Assembly: GCA_001662425.1 (NCBI GenBank)
Contig: BDDC01000151.1
Span: 34,056 to 98,055, forward strand
Origin: Chlamydomonas sphaeroides
Lineage: Eukaryota > Chlorophyta > Chlorophyceae > Chlamydomonadales > Chlamydomonadaceae
Direction: 5' to 3'
Length of the DNA: 64,000 nucleotides
Positions 1 through 11,498 of this stretch are shown in pieces. Made by a program: the position numbers and the translations under genes. The number at the start of each line of letters is the position of its first letter. Position 1 is the first letter of the stretch. Under the pieces are notes generated by a model. The model worked only from the letters and a program-made list of their open reading frames with translations, did not search any database and was not told where the DNA came from.

Positions 1-3000
1 CTGCAGCAGCGCCTGCACTGCCGCCGGCGGCAGGCCGGGCGGGCCGCCCGGCGCCTGGCCGCCGCCCGGCGCCAGCTGCTGCAGCTGCAGCAGGTGCTGC
101 AGCTGCTGCTGCAGGTGGGCCGGCAGTGGCAGAGGCAGAGCCGCCTGGGCGCCACCGCCCGGCTGCTGCTGCTGCTGCAGTCCGGGCAGGACCTGCTGCG
201 GCAGCGGCGCCGCGGCACCGCCTGGCTGCTGCTGCTGCTGTGGGGGCTGCTGCGGCAGGCCGGCTAGCGGGTGGTGGGGCTGCTGCTGCGGCGCAGCCAG
301 CACGTGCAGTGCGGTGAGGCCGGCCAGGCAGGACAGGGCATCGTAGCAGCCCATCTTGCAGGTGGCCAGGAAGTCGCGGTCCGTCATGCCTGGAGAAGCG
401 AAGGAAAGCCCCAAGAGAGGCGGGTGCGTCGGGTTTCGGGGTTTGGGCCGCGAGCGAGGGCCCGGCAGGGCACGGCACCAGAGCAGCGGCAGCACCCCAG
501 CTACCTGGCGGCACATGGCCCGGCGAGAGCCCGGCAGCAGCACAGCAGAAGCGGCAGAGCCTCGGCTGCTTCAGCTCTCGTTCCGGACTCCTCCTCACCG
601 CCCCTCCCGGCACCCACAGCCCCGATCCCGCACCCGTGATGGTGAGGCACTGCAGCCCCCGCATGTTGGCGATGGCCCGGAAGCGGCTCTTCATGAACAC
701 GGCGCCGCCCGCCAGCACCAGCTCGCCCATACGGGGGAACGGCAGCTGCACCGCCTCGGGCACGCTGCCGCCCGGGCCGCCGCCGCCGCTCGGCCCCGCC
801 CCGGAGCCGTCTCGCGGTCCCGGCAGGAAGGGCAGCAGCGCGAGGTCGCGGCCGTCGGGCAGCCCCACGCCGTGCATGGGCACGTCGCGCAGTAGCAGGG
901 TGCTCAGCTGGGGGCACAGCACGGCCAGGTCGCGGACCAGCAGGTCGCCGCCCAGCTGGAAGCGCGCGCGCGACCTGCGGGGTGGGTAAGGTGACGGTGC
1001 AGGGCGTGGTGAGGCGCCTGCCGCGGCTGTCGGGAGGGCTTGCTTGCGGGGCTGCCTGCCACCACAAGCTGTGGCGGCCCCGCACGGCGCGCGGGTGCCC
1101 ACGCCGGCCGCGCGCCGCCACTCGCCTGAAGGCTCGGCTGACATCCAGGTGCTCCAAGCCCGGCAGCCGGCTGCACACCTGCGAGGGCCAAGCAGCGGGC
1201 GCAGGGCGCCCATCGCAGCAGCACGTCACAAACCCCGGCGCGGCGCGCCTGCGAGCGCCCCTGCCTGCTGTGCCGCCCTCGTGCCGCAGTCCCCAGACTC
1301 GTGTGCGCTTTGGACTGCTACGCCGCCCCGCCCCCTGCCTGAGTCCGCACCACCCACCTGCGCCACCAGCGCCGGCGACACGTGCTCGCCTGCATCCGGC
1401 AGCTCCAGGCGCTTCAGCGCAGCGTAGCCCTCGCCCGGGCCCGCGCCGCCACTCCCGGCCGTCGGCGCTGCAGCGGCTCCCCCAGCGCGCGGCCCCCCCC
1501 GGCGGCCGGCCAATCCCGCCTGCAGTGGTGCACCCTCGGCGCCTCCTGCCGCTGCGCTGCCGCCCGCCTGTCCGTGTGCTGTGTTGGGGGTCTTGCCTGC
1601 TCCCCCAAGGCGCATGATGGACAAGACCAGGTCAGCGCTGTCACAGCGCGCCAGCCGCAGCGCCGCCAGCCGCCGCATAGGGCCCAGCGACAGCCGCTCG
1701 CGCGCCTCCCAGCCCTCCCCAAACTCCACATCCAGCACCTCCAGGCGGGACTGCGGTGGGGGAGGGGATGGTAGCAGCGGCGGAGGGTTGACGGCGTGTT
1801 GGAGGTGCGGAAGGTTGCGGGCACAACAAGGTAGGAGGAGCGGGCGCTAGCACCATCCGCCGCCACCGCGCCGCGCATCAACCCCCAAGCATACAGCACG
1901 CTGCGGCGCCGCAGCGGCCGCTGCTGCAGGGGCTCGAGCGGCCCCACCTGCATGCCCGTCATGAGGGCGGCCCAGGTGGCTGCGTGGAGGCTGGGGGCAG
2001 GCTGGCCGCGAGGGTTCCAAGCCAGGGCCAGCTCGGTCAGGCCGGTCAGCGCCGCCAGGGCGCCCACGTCAGCGGCGGTGAGCGGCTGATGGCGCAAGTG
2101 CAGGCACCTGCGGACGCAGTGAAGCGCTCGTTGGATGTGGTTGCGGGCGTGGAATGGATGGGGGGCTTGCGTGCGGGACGCCTCTGGGTGCTTACTGGAG
2201 AGAGGTGAGGGAGGAGAGGCAGGTGGCGACGCGCAGGATGGGCAGCCCGCCCGCGTCCAGCGGCGGCAGTACGCCCGCCAGCTCGCCCGCGCCAAAGCCG
2301 TTGCCACCGAGCTCCAGCGCGCCCGGCTGAGGCGGCGAGTCGGGTGCGAGGCTCAGCTCCAGCCGGCGCAGCCTGGCCAGGCGGGGCAGCACGGCCGCGA
2401 GCTCCGCCGCCAGTGCGTGGGGGGCAGGCTGCAAGAGGCGCCGTGCGCTGGTCGCGGGCCGCCGAGTGCGGACGCCGTTCAGCGCCAAGCTCGTGAGGCT
2501 GGTTAGGGAGCCCAGAGCGGCCACATCGGGGCTGCTCAGCAGCGAGCAGCCCGACGCGTCCAGCCGCAGCAGCATGGGCGCCAGCGGCTGCAGAAATCGC
2601 AAGCCTCCGGGGCCCAGAGCTTGATTGGAGATATCCAAGTCCGTTAGGGCGGGGAACGTGACGGCGATAGTGGCCGTATGCGAGATGGGCGACCAGTAGC
2701 CGATGCCATAGTCAGACCGCCGCAGGCTCGCGTCCACAGTCCGCACCGCGACCCACGGCAGCCCCATAGCTGGCACATCGAGGCTGTGTATGCGCAGCGA
2801 GGTCCAGCCGCTCCTTAACGCTCGCGAGAAAGCACTGCAGACCAGCGCCAGAGTCGGTACGTCCCGACGACTCAATAGGCTAGCCACACGACAGATGAGG
2901 TCGGTGGGCAGGCTACTCCAATCCTCGGCGCTAAGTGTTGCGACATCAGACCTCGTCACCGGGACCTCAAGGTCGAGGTCTGCCGGCGTGACGGGGTGTG

Positions 3001-3004
3001 CCAT
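1..3004 (-). CDS. F-box / leucine-rich-repeat protein (3' end missing)
   Basis: Probably the substrate-recognition subunit of an SCF-type ubiquitin ligase. Exons on the minus strand: 3004-2196, 2107-1948, 1750-1358, 1178-1126, 973-634 and 389 to beyond the left edge; all phases agree. The start is the ATG at 3004; the in-frame codon at 3016 is TTG. An F-box lies at about residues 29-63 (WSSLPTDLICRVASLLSRRD, then a conserved VCSAF core). The rest is irregular leucine-rich repeats (for example FPALTDLDISN and LLRLDASGC), with Ala/Gly insertions in exon 3. The last visible exon carries a Gln-rich tract. Intron 4 appears to use a GC donor (CAG|GCGAGT), the only choice that keeps phase. It diverges from MCM8 across 235 bp. 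The family call is solid; the target is unknown. At least about 715 residues are visible. Confidence 0.8.
60..290 (-). repeat. CAG/CTG-rich tract coding for polyglutamine
   Basis: Imperfect CTG/CAG triplets inside the last visible exon of the F-box/LRR gene. On the minus strand they read as short Gln runs broken by Pro, Gly and Ala. This is a low-complexity coding repeat, likely disordered and probably length-polymorphic. Confidence 0.7.
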
Positions 3005-3239
3005 AATGGCAGGCAAATGTTGTTTGATCTGTGTGCGTCTTGGGACCGTGTTGCCCGCTCTCCGTCATGGCCATGCGCAACTCGATCCACGCTGCTGGCT
3101 GCTCCCCAAAACTTTCTGCCTGCTCTAGACGAGACCTGAAACCTGCCACCACACGCCTAAGGACGCCAATACATAGCAACTGCGATCGAGGGCGATACAG
3201 GCCCGCGTGACAGCCCGCGAAAGCGGTCGCCTAAATACG
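3005..3239. promoter_or_regulatory. Divergent intergenic region between the F-box/LRR gene and MCM8
   Basis: Only 235 bp separate the two ATG codons, so both 5' UTRs and core promoters must lie here or overlap the genes. No clear TATA box was seen. Confidence 0.4.
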
Positions 3240-6200
3240 ATGGCCGCGGGCGTGGGCGCCCCGCCCGCGGCCTGGGCAGATTACTTTCCACCCCAAGAGT
3301 ACACACCTAACGATCGACGTGTGCCGCTCATAGCCGATCTGCGGAGCTTCTTCACGTCAGAGACAGGATGCAAGTTCGTCGAGGCGCTGCGGCCCGTGGG
3401 CACAGGAAGCTACGCTCTGGAGGTTGACTTCACGGCGCTGAATGACCAGTCGGGCCTCGTGGACCTGCCCGCGGCGATGGAGGGCGCACCGGTTGAGGCG
3501 CTGGGGTGCATCGGAGTCGCCGCCCACGAGGTGTGTGCGCAGAGGCTTGGTCGCTGCCCAGTGTCCCAAAACACCAACAGCCTTCCCGCAATCGGCAAAT
3601 TGTCCAGGCTGCTTTCTCTCACCGCAAGGGCCGCCTATTCGGCGGCGCCAGCGCTGGCTCCGGCATCACCGGCTCCGAGGGGCCGCCCCCGGCGGGGCGC
3701 ATCGCCGTGCGGCTCGTCAACCACCCCTGCTCCCAGATCCACATCCGCCAACTCAAGTCCAGCTGCATAGGTGACCTGCGCCACCAGCTTCTACACTCGA
3801 CGCAGGCTGGGGAGCAATGCCTGGGGTCAGGACACTCTCCATGCCCCCCGCCTCCGCCGCCTTCCCCGTCTCTCCCACCTGCACAGGCAAGCTCGCCACG
3901 GTTCGTGGCACCGTGGTCCGCATGACCCCCGTGCGGCCGCTGGTGACCCACATGGACTTTGTGTGCGCCAAGTGCGGAGCCCGCACCGGAGTGTCCTTCG
4001 TGGACGGCGTCTACGCCACGCCCACCAAGTGCTCGGGTGGGGACGGTGGTACGGCACACGGGTTCTGCGACAGGCCCGGAGCGGCGCGCGGAGAGCGCGG
4101 GCGTTGCTGGGGAAGGGTTATGCTAGGCGCGGCAGCAGAGGACGCTGCGCTGGCAGCATGCGGCAAGGCGGACAGATGTGGGCCGGGCAACGCATCCGTG
4201 GCTGGGCAAGGGCGGAAGCCGGCGCGCCGGGAGCGTCGGGCCCGCGCGGAATGATGTGGGTCGGGCGCATGTCCTCCTGGCATGTGCACGGGGGCAAGCA
4301 TACCCTCATGTGGGTCGGGCGGGGCGGGCCCTTCCAGCCGGGCCGCCCACCCAGGCTGGCCCTCAGGCGGGATGCCCCGTGTGGCCGCCCATGGCCGCTT
4401 CCCGCTGCGCCTCCTGCCGCCCCCAGGCGAAGGCTGCCGCAGCCGCACCTTCGCTCCGCACCGCGCCTCGGCCCGTTGCGTGGACTGGCAGAAGATACGG
4501 CTGCAGGCGAGGCCGGAGAACGGGCAAGACGCTGGAGGGGGCACGAGGCCTTGGAGGCACCACAAAGCGGATGGGCGGGGCTGCAGGCGCCTTCATGTGT
4601 GCCGTGTGCCCGTCTAGCGCCCCTCACCGCCTGGCCACCGCTGCTGCCGACCCGGTTCAAGCCCGCCCTCTCACTACGCTACCCGTACGTAAAAGACGCC
4701 GGTCCCCGCGCGCCGCCTGCACGGCGCAGGAGCTGCTGGGTGCCGACAAGGCCGCCGAGGGGCAGGTGCCTCGCAGCGTGGAGGTGGAGCTGGCGGGGGA
4801 GCTGGTGGCGGGGGCGGTGGTGGGCGACGTGGTCACGGTGGTGGGCCTGGTCAAGGTCATGGCCACGGGGGACGACCTCAGTGAGTGGCGGGGGGCGGGG
4901 TGGATGGCCGGTGTGATGGGTCTGCGCGGGCAGGGCCGGGTGGCGGGGCGCGGGCTGGCGGCATGGGTCGGGCGGCGTGGCGCCGGGCGGCAGGCAGCTG
5001 GTCCTGGAGAGAAACGGACGAGGAGGCGTGGGCTGCCTTTGCCGGTGCCGCGAGGATGATGCAGGGGGCAGCGGAGAAACCATCCGCTCGGGCCGTCCCC
5101 ATTCGCGTGCAGGCAAGTTTGCAGCGACCGGTGACGCACGCGGGGGCGGCCCGCCCTTCGGCCCCGGCGGCGGCGGCGGCAGTGGCGGAGGCGGAGGCCG
5201 CGGCGGCGGCGGCTCCCTGTTCCTGCTGTACCTGGAGGCCGTGTCGCTGAGCGGGCCTCGGCAGCAGCTGCAGGGCTCGGGGTCCCAGGTGGGGCCGGGC
5301 CGGGCCGGGCGGGGCGGGTTGTGGCGGGCGCGCAATGCTGGCCGGCGCTGCGGCTGCGCACCGCTCTGAGCCGCCGAGGTCGGGCCGCCAGCTGCGCCCC
5401 GCGGACGGTGCCTCTGCCGTCGCCGCTGTGCACAGCTGCGCTCGTGCGCCTCCGCCGTGTGCCGCCACCGCAGGGCCTCTGCCTGGGCGAGGCGGCGCCC
5501 GCCCCCGGCTCGCTGCTGCCGGGCCCCGCCTCGCTGCCGACCTTCATCGCCAAGGACCTGGCGTTCGTGGTCAAGTTCTGTGAGGTGGGCTCGGGGAGGG
5601 GATGGAGGGGGCGGGACGCTGGAAGGTCTTGCAGTGGTCCCAGCATCGAGACGCTCGGCCCAGGGGTCAGGTAACCGGCTGCAGGGTCAGAGCAGCTGGC
5701 CCCCCGGGGAAGGGAAGCAGGCAGGGCGCTGCGCGAGGAGCAGCAGCATGGGCGAAGTGGGGGGCGCGGGAGCGGGCCGTGGCAGGTGCAGCGGGTGCAT
5801 GGCAGCAGAGCGTGCCCCTTGTCACACCTCTCCACCCCGCTGCCTGCGCTCCCCATGCACTCCCGCCCCGCCCCTCGCCCCCGCCCCCGCCCCCGCTCCC
5901 CAGTCCTACGGCGGCGACCAGCTGCGGCAGCTGGTGCACGGCCTGTGCCCCACCATCTACGGCCACGAGCTGGTCAAGGCGGGGCTGGTGCTGGCGCTGC
6001 TGGGGGGAGTGCGCAAGCACGCGGGGGGCGCGGCCGCGGGGGGGCGAGGCGGCGCAGGTGCGGCGGGAGGGCCGAGGCGCGGCACGCTAGGGCCGGCTTG
6101 CTTGGAGGAGCTGGGAGGTTAGAGGAAAGCGCAAGTGGAACCTTGCCTGAGGGAGGAGGGCAGATGGGGCGGGAGCGGCTCGACGCTTGCTGGTCGCTGG

Positions 6201-9200
6201 AGGGGCGCTGGCGGCGGCTCACAACGGAGCGTCCGATATCCTCCCTCCCGCCCGTGTCTGCCTGCCCGCAACTCGCAGGTTCGGTGGCGGCCGGCGGCGG
6301 CGGCGCCATCGGCGGCGGCGGCACCGGCAGCCAGTGCGGCTCTCGTGTGCCGGTGCGCGGCGACATCCACGTGCTCATCGTGGGGGACCCGGGCCTGGGC
6401 AAGAGCCAGCTGCTGCAGGTGGGGGCGGCGCGCGAGGGGCGGCTGAGTGGGTGGGGGCGGCGCGCTGGCGCCTCACGTTGCCACCAGCAAGGCACGCGTT
6501 TGCGAAGGGGCCGGCCGTGGGCAAACCCATCGGTGCCCAGGGCCTGGGCCCGCGGGCCAGCGGGACCGAGGAGTAACCAACGTTGGGCAAGTCAAGTCCA
6601 GATTCAGACTCGCACGCTCACAGGCCACGGCCGCCCTGGTTGCCTTGCGCCTTCACCCGCCCTCCGCCGCCGTCGCCCGCTCTGCGCACCTCCCCCCAAC
6701 CACCGCCGCCCTGCCAGGCCGCCGCCGCTGCCGCCCCCCGCGGCATCTACGTGTGCGGCAACACCTCGACCAGCGCCGGCCTGACCGTGAGCGTGCAGCG
6801 CGACGCCGTGACGGGCGAGCCGGTGCTGGAGGCGGGCGCGGTGGTGCTGGCGGACTGCGGCGTGTGCTGCGTGGACGAGTTCGACAAAATGGCGGGCGAG
6901 CACCAGGTGGGTGGGGGAGGAGGTGAGGGGTTAGGGGGGCGTGGGTGTATGGGGCGGGGAGGGGTGGAGGCATGCGCAGCAACCTCGATATGGAGAGTGG
7001 GGGAGCGGGTGGCTGGGTGTGGCACGGGGGCAGGCCCGGCAGCACCGTCAACGGACCCCTTGCCCTCCAACCTGCGCTGCGCCAACAGGCTCTGCTGGAG
7101 GTCATGGAGCAGCAGGAGGTGCGGCAGCAGGGGAGATGTGGGTCGGGCGCATGACATGGCGTTGCGCAAGGGGCCGGCCCGTGTCGCACTCCCTGCTCGT
7201 GCGGCAGCGCCGCTCATAGCGCCACCCCGCCCCGACTACCGGCAGACGAGCGCTCGCCCTCCTCCTGCGCTCCCTGCACCTCCATCCCCGACGCCGAACC
7301 CGCCCCTCCCGCCCCCCACCCTGCCCCGCCCTTGCCCTTCCCCTCCCTGCCCCAGGTGTCCATCGCCAAGGCGGGCCTGGTGGCCAACCTGCCCGCCAGG
7401 GCCTCCATCCTGGCGGCCGCCAACCCCGTGGGCGGGCACTACAGGTTAGCGGCCCCCCCCGGGCGGCAGTGACGGCATGGAGCCGGCGGCCCAGGGTCAC
7501 GCGGCTGTGCGGCCACCGAATCGCTGCGTCGCCGCCCAGCGGGGGAGCGGGCATGCCGTCTGGCGCTGCCCGCCCTGCCGGCCACCGGGTTGCCGCGCGG
7601 CAAAACGCAACGCGCAAAACGGGCAAGCCGTCCGGCGCCGCCGGCCGCAGCGCGCCCATGCCCGCTCGGCTGCTGCCCCTCCCGCGCCCCGCCCCACACC
7701 CCGCCCCAGCCGCGCCAAGAGCCTGGCCGACAACCTCAAGGGCCTGTCGCCCGCGCTGCTGAGCCGCTTCGACGCCATCTTTGTGCTGCTGGACCGGCCC
7801 GACGAGGCGCGCGACACGGCGCTGAGCGAGCACGTCATGGCGCTGCACTCGGGTGGGGGGTTGGGCAAGGGTGCTGGGGAGATGGTTGGGGTGGGGGAAG
7901 GAGGGTACGTGTACTGCTGGTTGGCAGGGGGCCAGGCACGTGGCACGTGGCACGGACGGCTATGCAATCTCGGCGCTGCAAGCCCCTCCCCTCCCCACCT
8001 CCCCCCTGCCCGTCCCACCCTCCCTCCCCTCCCCGCGCCTCCCCAGGCATGGCCGACCGCGCCCACGCCGCGCGCCAGCGGCTGATCGAGTACGGCACCG
8101 CGCCCCGCGCCCTGCCCGCGCCCTCCGCCTCGAGCGCGCCCGGCTTCAGCCAGCAGCCCACCGGCAGCCAGGCAGGCACCCCCGGCGCCACCGGCAGCTA
8201 CGGCTACGGCTACAGCGGCGCCACGCAGGCTGGTACCGGGACGGGGGCCGGGTCCCGGCCGCCTCTGTCGCAGCGGCTGCGCCTGGCCAGCGCAGACGAC
8301 AACGCGCAGCTGCCGGTGCCGCTGCTGAAAAAGTACGTGGCGTACGCGCGGACGTACTGCCACCCGCGGCTGTCGGAGGAGGCCAAGGGCGTGCTGCAGG
8401 CGCGTGTGGGGAGGCGTGTGGGGAGGCGGGGGAAGGGCCGATGGGGGGAGATGGCCGAGGAGGATGGCAGGGCCAAGGAAGGGCAGGGCCCCAAGGGCCG
8501 AGGACCAAGGAACGGGCGGCCAACGGTGTGCTGCGAATGTATTGCGAGTGTGCGTGCGTGTGTTTGGGTAGGGGGAAGGGGGAAGGGGGCGGAGGAGGGT
8601 GGGCGCGGGGGAGGGTGAGCGGGAAGGGGCGTGATGGAGATGAGGGGGCGCGGGCGCAGGGGGAAGCGTGGCTAAGCGATGGGCCGGGTCCGCAGCGGCT
8701 TGTGCGTGGGGCCGGGTCCGCAGCGGTCAGAGGTTGATGTATTCATCTTCCGCCGGTGGCCCTCGCCGCCCCGGCCCCTGCTTGCACCCCCTCGCTGCTC
8801 CCTCCCCTCCTCGCAGAGTTTCTACCTGCAGATGCGCTCCCAGGCGGCGCCTGGATCCAAGAACCCCGTCACGGTAGGGAGCCGCCGAGCCCGGAGAGAT
8901 GGGGGTTAAGGGACTCTGCGGGAGCGGCATCCTGGCGCATGGCCAGTGTCCATCCCCGGCTGCACCCATGGATGCCCACGTGTCATCTTCCCACGTTGTT
9001 GCTGCGCCCCGCTTTCACTCGCCGTCGTCTTCTCTCCGCCTGCCTTTCACGTCCTTCATCGTGCCTTCCTCCCCTCCCCCAGGCCCGTCAGCTGGAGAGC
9101 CTGGTGCGGCTGGCGGAGGCCAGGGCGCGAGCCGAGCTGCGGGAGGTGCGCCGGGTGACCAGGGCCAGGGGTCTGACGGCTAGGAGCTCGGTGCTTCTGT

Positions 9201-10459
9201 TGAGGGGCCAACATGTGTGGGGTTGCCACTCTCCTGCAGCTCAACATAGTAGCAACCCTATGCATATGTTGCCTGGTGCACGAGGCCTGGCGCCAAGCGG
9301 CCAGGACTGGGCCCACCGCCGACGCAGGTGGTGGAGCGCAGCGACGCGGAGGACGTGGTGGAGCTAGTACGGGAGGCTCTGTACGACAGGTACGGCTGAA
9401 TGAGTGTACGGCCAGTGCCGTATGCATGCATGCATATGGGGCATCGGGGCAAAGCGGCGCCAGTGCCGAACCGCGGCTGCTGTGGCCCCGTACTCCCGTA
9501 CGACAGGTTTGGCGGCGACCTGGCGCTGGGCTGTACGGACTACCGCCAGGTGCGGCCCCGACTGTGCCGGGGTTGCTGGGGTCTGCAGCCCCGACAACAC
9601 GCAGCATGCCTTCATGCTGGCCGTGGCTGATGGCTGGGGTTTCCGCTTTGCACTTTGTCCTGCCCTCCCATCGCCATTGTAATGTCTATCGCTCCCGTGG
9701 CGCACTACGGCCCCTCCCCGAACCCCCAACGCTTTGACGCTGCGCAGACCGGCGGCCGGCCCGGCAGCAAGGCGGGCGAGAGCGCTCGCTTCCTGGCGGC
9801 CCTGCGGCGGCAGGCGGAGCGCGAGGGGCGGGCGGTGTTCTCCGCCGCCGAGCTGACCAGCCTGGCCAACGAGCTGGCGCTGGCGGTGCGGGACGTGGGA
9901 GCCTTCCTAGACCAGCTCAACGAGGCGGGTGAGCGGCCGGGAGACGGCGGCATGTGCTTTCCTTCGCGCACTCGCGGTTGTTTGTGTGCCCCGGCGGGTG
10001 GGAGCAAGGGCCAGTGTGTGCCGGTGCTAGGGGAGAAACGCGGCAGTGAGAGGGCTGGCAGTGGGAGTTGAATGGTCGCGGCCAGCAGAGGCAGCTGATA
10101 GCGGAGAGGGGCAGGGTTGGAGGGCGGCCGGGCGGTGCTGCATAGGGGTCGGAGCGTGCGGGCGACGGTGCGCAGGAGCGCCGAGGTGTGAGTCCCAGTG
10201 CCACGGGGTATGTTTAAAAGGCGGTGACTGGTAGGACGAGTGATCCTGTCGGGTGCGCTAGGCTGCGTGCCGTGATGCCTGGGTTCTCCCTACCCCACCC
10301 ATGGCCTCAACTCCATCCGCACTGACGCTACGCCCCTGCTCCCACCGCCCTGCCCGAGCCACAGGCCAGCTGCTCAAGCGTGGCGGGGGGCAGTACAAGG
10401 TGGAGGGGGTCACGCTGCCCGCAGCCTCGGCCCAGAACGGGGGCAGCGTCTGCTTCTGA
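3240..10459 (+). CDS. MCM8: MCM8 DNA helicase
   Basis: AAA+ helicase of homologous-recombination repair, normally working with MCM9. Twenty exons: 3240-3530, 3608-3770, 3887-4036, 4427-4506, 4730-4880, 5113-5288, 5474-5584, 5904-6057, 6279-6418, 6718-6906, 7089-7118, 7356-7444, 7710-7852, 8047-8399, 8817-8873, 9083-9145, 9328-9389, 9507-9549, 9748-9928, 10365-10459. They give 906 residues against 840 in human. Visible are the OB-fold with zinc-finger cysteines (FVCAKCG, then TKCSGEGC), Walker [13 protein letters not shown], the [14 protein letters not shown] segment that separates MCM8 from MCM2-7, Walker B VDEFDKM, the arginine finger in SPALLSRFD, and the C-terminal winged-helix region ([15 protein letters not shown]). 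A Gly/Tyr/Ser-rich insert sits after the AAA+ lid in exon 14. Exon 11 is only 30 nt. Introns 4 and 14 appear to use GC donors. The GTG at 3207 is not the start. Confidence 0.95.
4253..7153 (+). repeat. Identical 19-bp element in two MCM8 introns
   Basis: GATGTGGGTCGGGCGCATG occurs at 4253-4271 and at 7135-7153, in introns 3 and 11 of MCM8. Shorter relatives are near 4310 (ATGTGGGTCGGGCG) and 54564 (GATGTGGGTCGGGGG). The coordinates span the two full copies. Confidence 0.6.
9390..9506 (+). repeat. MCM8 intron 17 framed by an 11-bp direct repeat (introner-like)
   Basis: This 117-nt intron has GTACGACAGGT at both borders (9381-9391 and 9498-9508), each copy spanning a splice site. The intron starts GTACGG...GTACGGCC and ends GGCCCCGTAC...CCGTAC, so its ends are weak inverted repeats. 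It also holds an ATGCATGCATGCATATG run. The layout resembles an introner that inserted with a target-site duplication supplying one splice site. Origin is inferred. Confidence 0.5.
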
Positions 10460-11498
10460 GCACCTGCCGCCGCCGCCGCCGCCTGTGGGCTGCAGCCGCG
10501 GGATGGGGCCCAGCGTGATGGCGCGGGAGGGACGACGACTTGGGACACGAGCCTCGCTCAGCGGTTGGATGCCAGCTGGGGGTAGTGCCAAGTGTCCAGT
10601 GGGGATGGAGCCGGTGCGGGCCAGGGGGGCTCGGCGGCCAGCTAGCGCGGCGCCTAGGCCGGCAGCGAAGGGGCAGACGTGGCGGCCAGCACGGGCTGAG
10701 GGGGGCCGCTGCAGCCGGCTCTGACGAGCCGTCCTCTGGTACTTGCATGGGCACTGCAGGGGTTGGGCGCAAGAGGGCGCTGAGCTGGGCGCGTCCTGGC
10801 TGGGCGCTGAGAGACGCGCATTCGGCATGGACGCGGCGCTGGGGCTTATGAGGCGCCGTTTCGGGCTGACGCAGGATGGCAAGGGCGGACCGCACACTGC
10901 CATGCAGCAGTGACGCCAGAGTGGGCGGCTGTGACGTGTGGTGGCCGATCAGCCGCAGGCCATGCCGCAGTCGTTGCTGCGTCCGCGGGCGCAGGGCGCT
11001 GCACGATGGACAAGATCCAGGTCTTCCAGTGGCCTCTCGAGCGGCTGGCCGCCGCGAGCCGCCGCACCCATCTTGCGAACCAACACACGCGCCAGCGACA
11101 CGGCCCGGCCCCCTCACCATGGCCCTGCCGCCTGCAGCCCATGACCGCTGCCACTGTCTCCGTTCGTGCCCTTCGCGCTCCGTCCTGTGCTTTCCTCCGA
11201 CCCCATCACCCCCACCGCGCACCGTGCTTATGCCTCACAAGCGTACAGTCTCCCACCCGCAAGCCTATTGCCCATACTTTGGCCCCCACACCACAGCCGC
11301 CAGGCCTCCAGGTCCATGGTCCTTGGTCCCCGGGGCCCCTGCCCCCGCTGCTGTGTTATGTACAGGTCAGTGCCAGCACAGCAACCGCGCGGAAGCAACG
11401 ATCATTAGTCATATGCCCTCAGGCCCCAGGCCCCTCATGCCGCAGCCATCCAGGCGCAGGCCCCAGGGGCTTGGCCCTTGCGCCCTCATGCCGCCGCC
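10460..11498. other. Convergent intergenic region between MCM8 and DDRGK1
   Basis: About 1.04 kb holding both 3' UTRs. It has no credible coding exon, no TGTAA on the plus strand and no TTACA (a minus-strand signal) that I could find. The long open frames here reflect GC-rich composition. Confidence 0.5.

Noticed and set aside
3207..3239. Upstream in-frame start for MCM8
   Set aside because: The codon at 3207 is GTG. The first ATG is at 3240 and gives a normal N-terminus.
10460..11498. A gene in the large MCM8-DDRGK1 interval
   Set aside because: Open frames exist on both strands but have no splice-consistent structure or recognisable protein; treated as 3' UTR.
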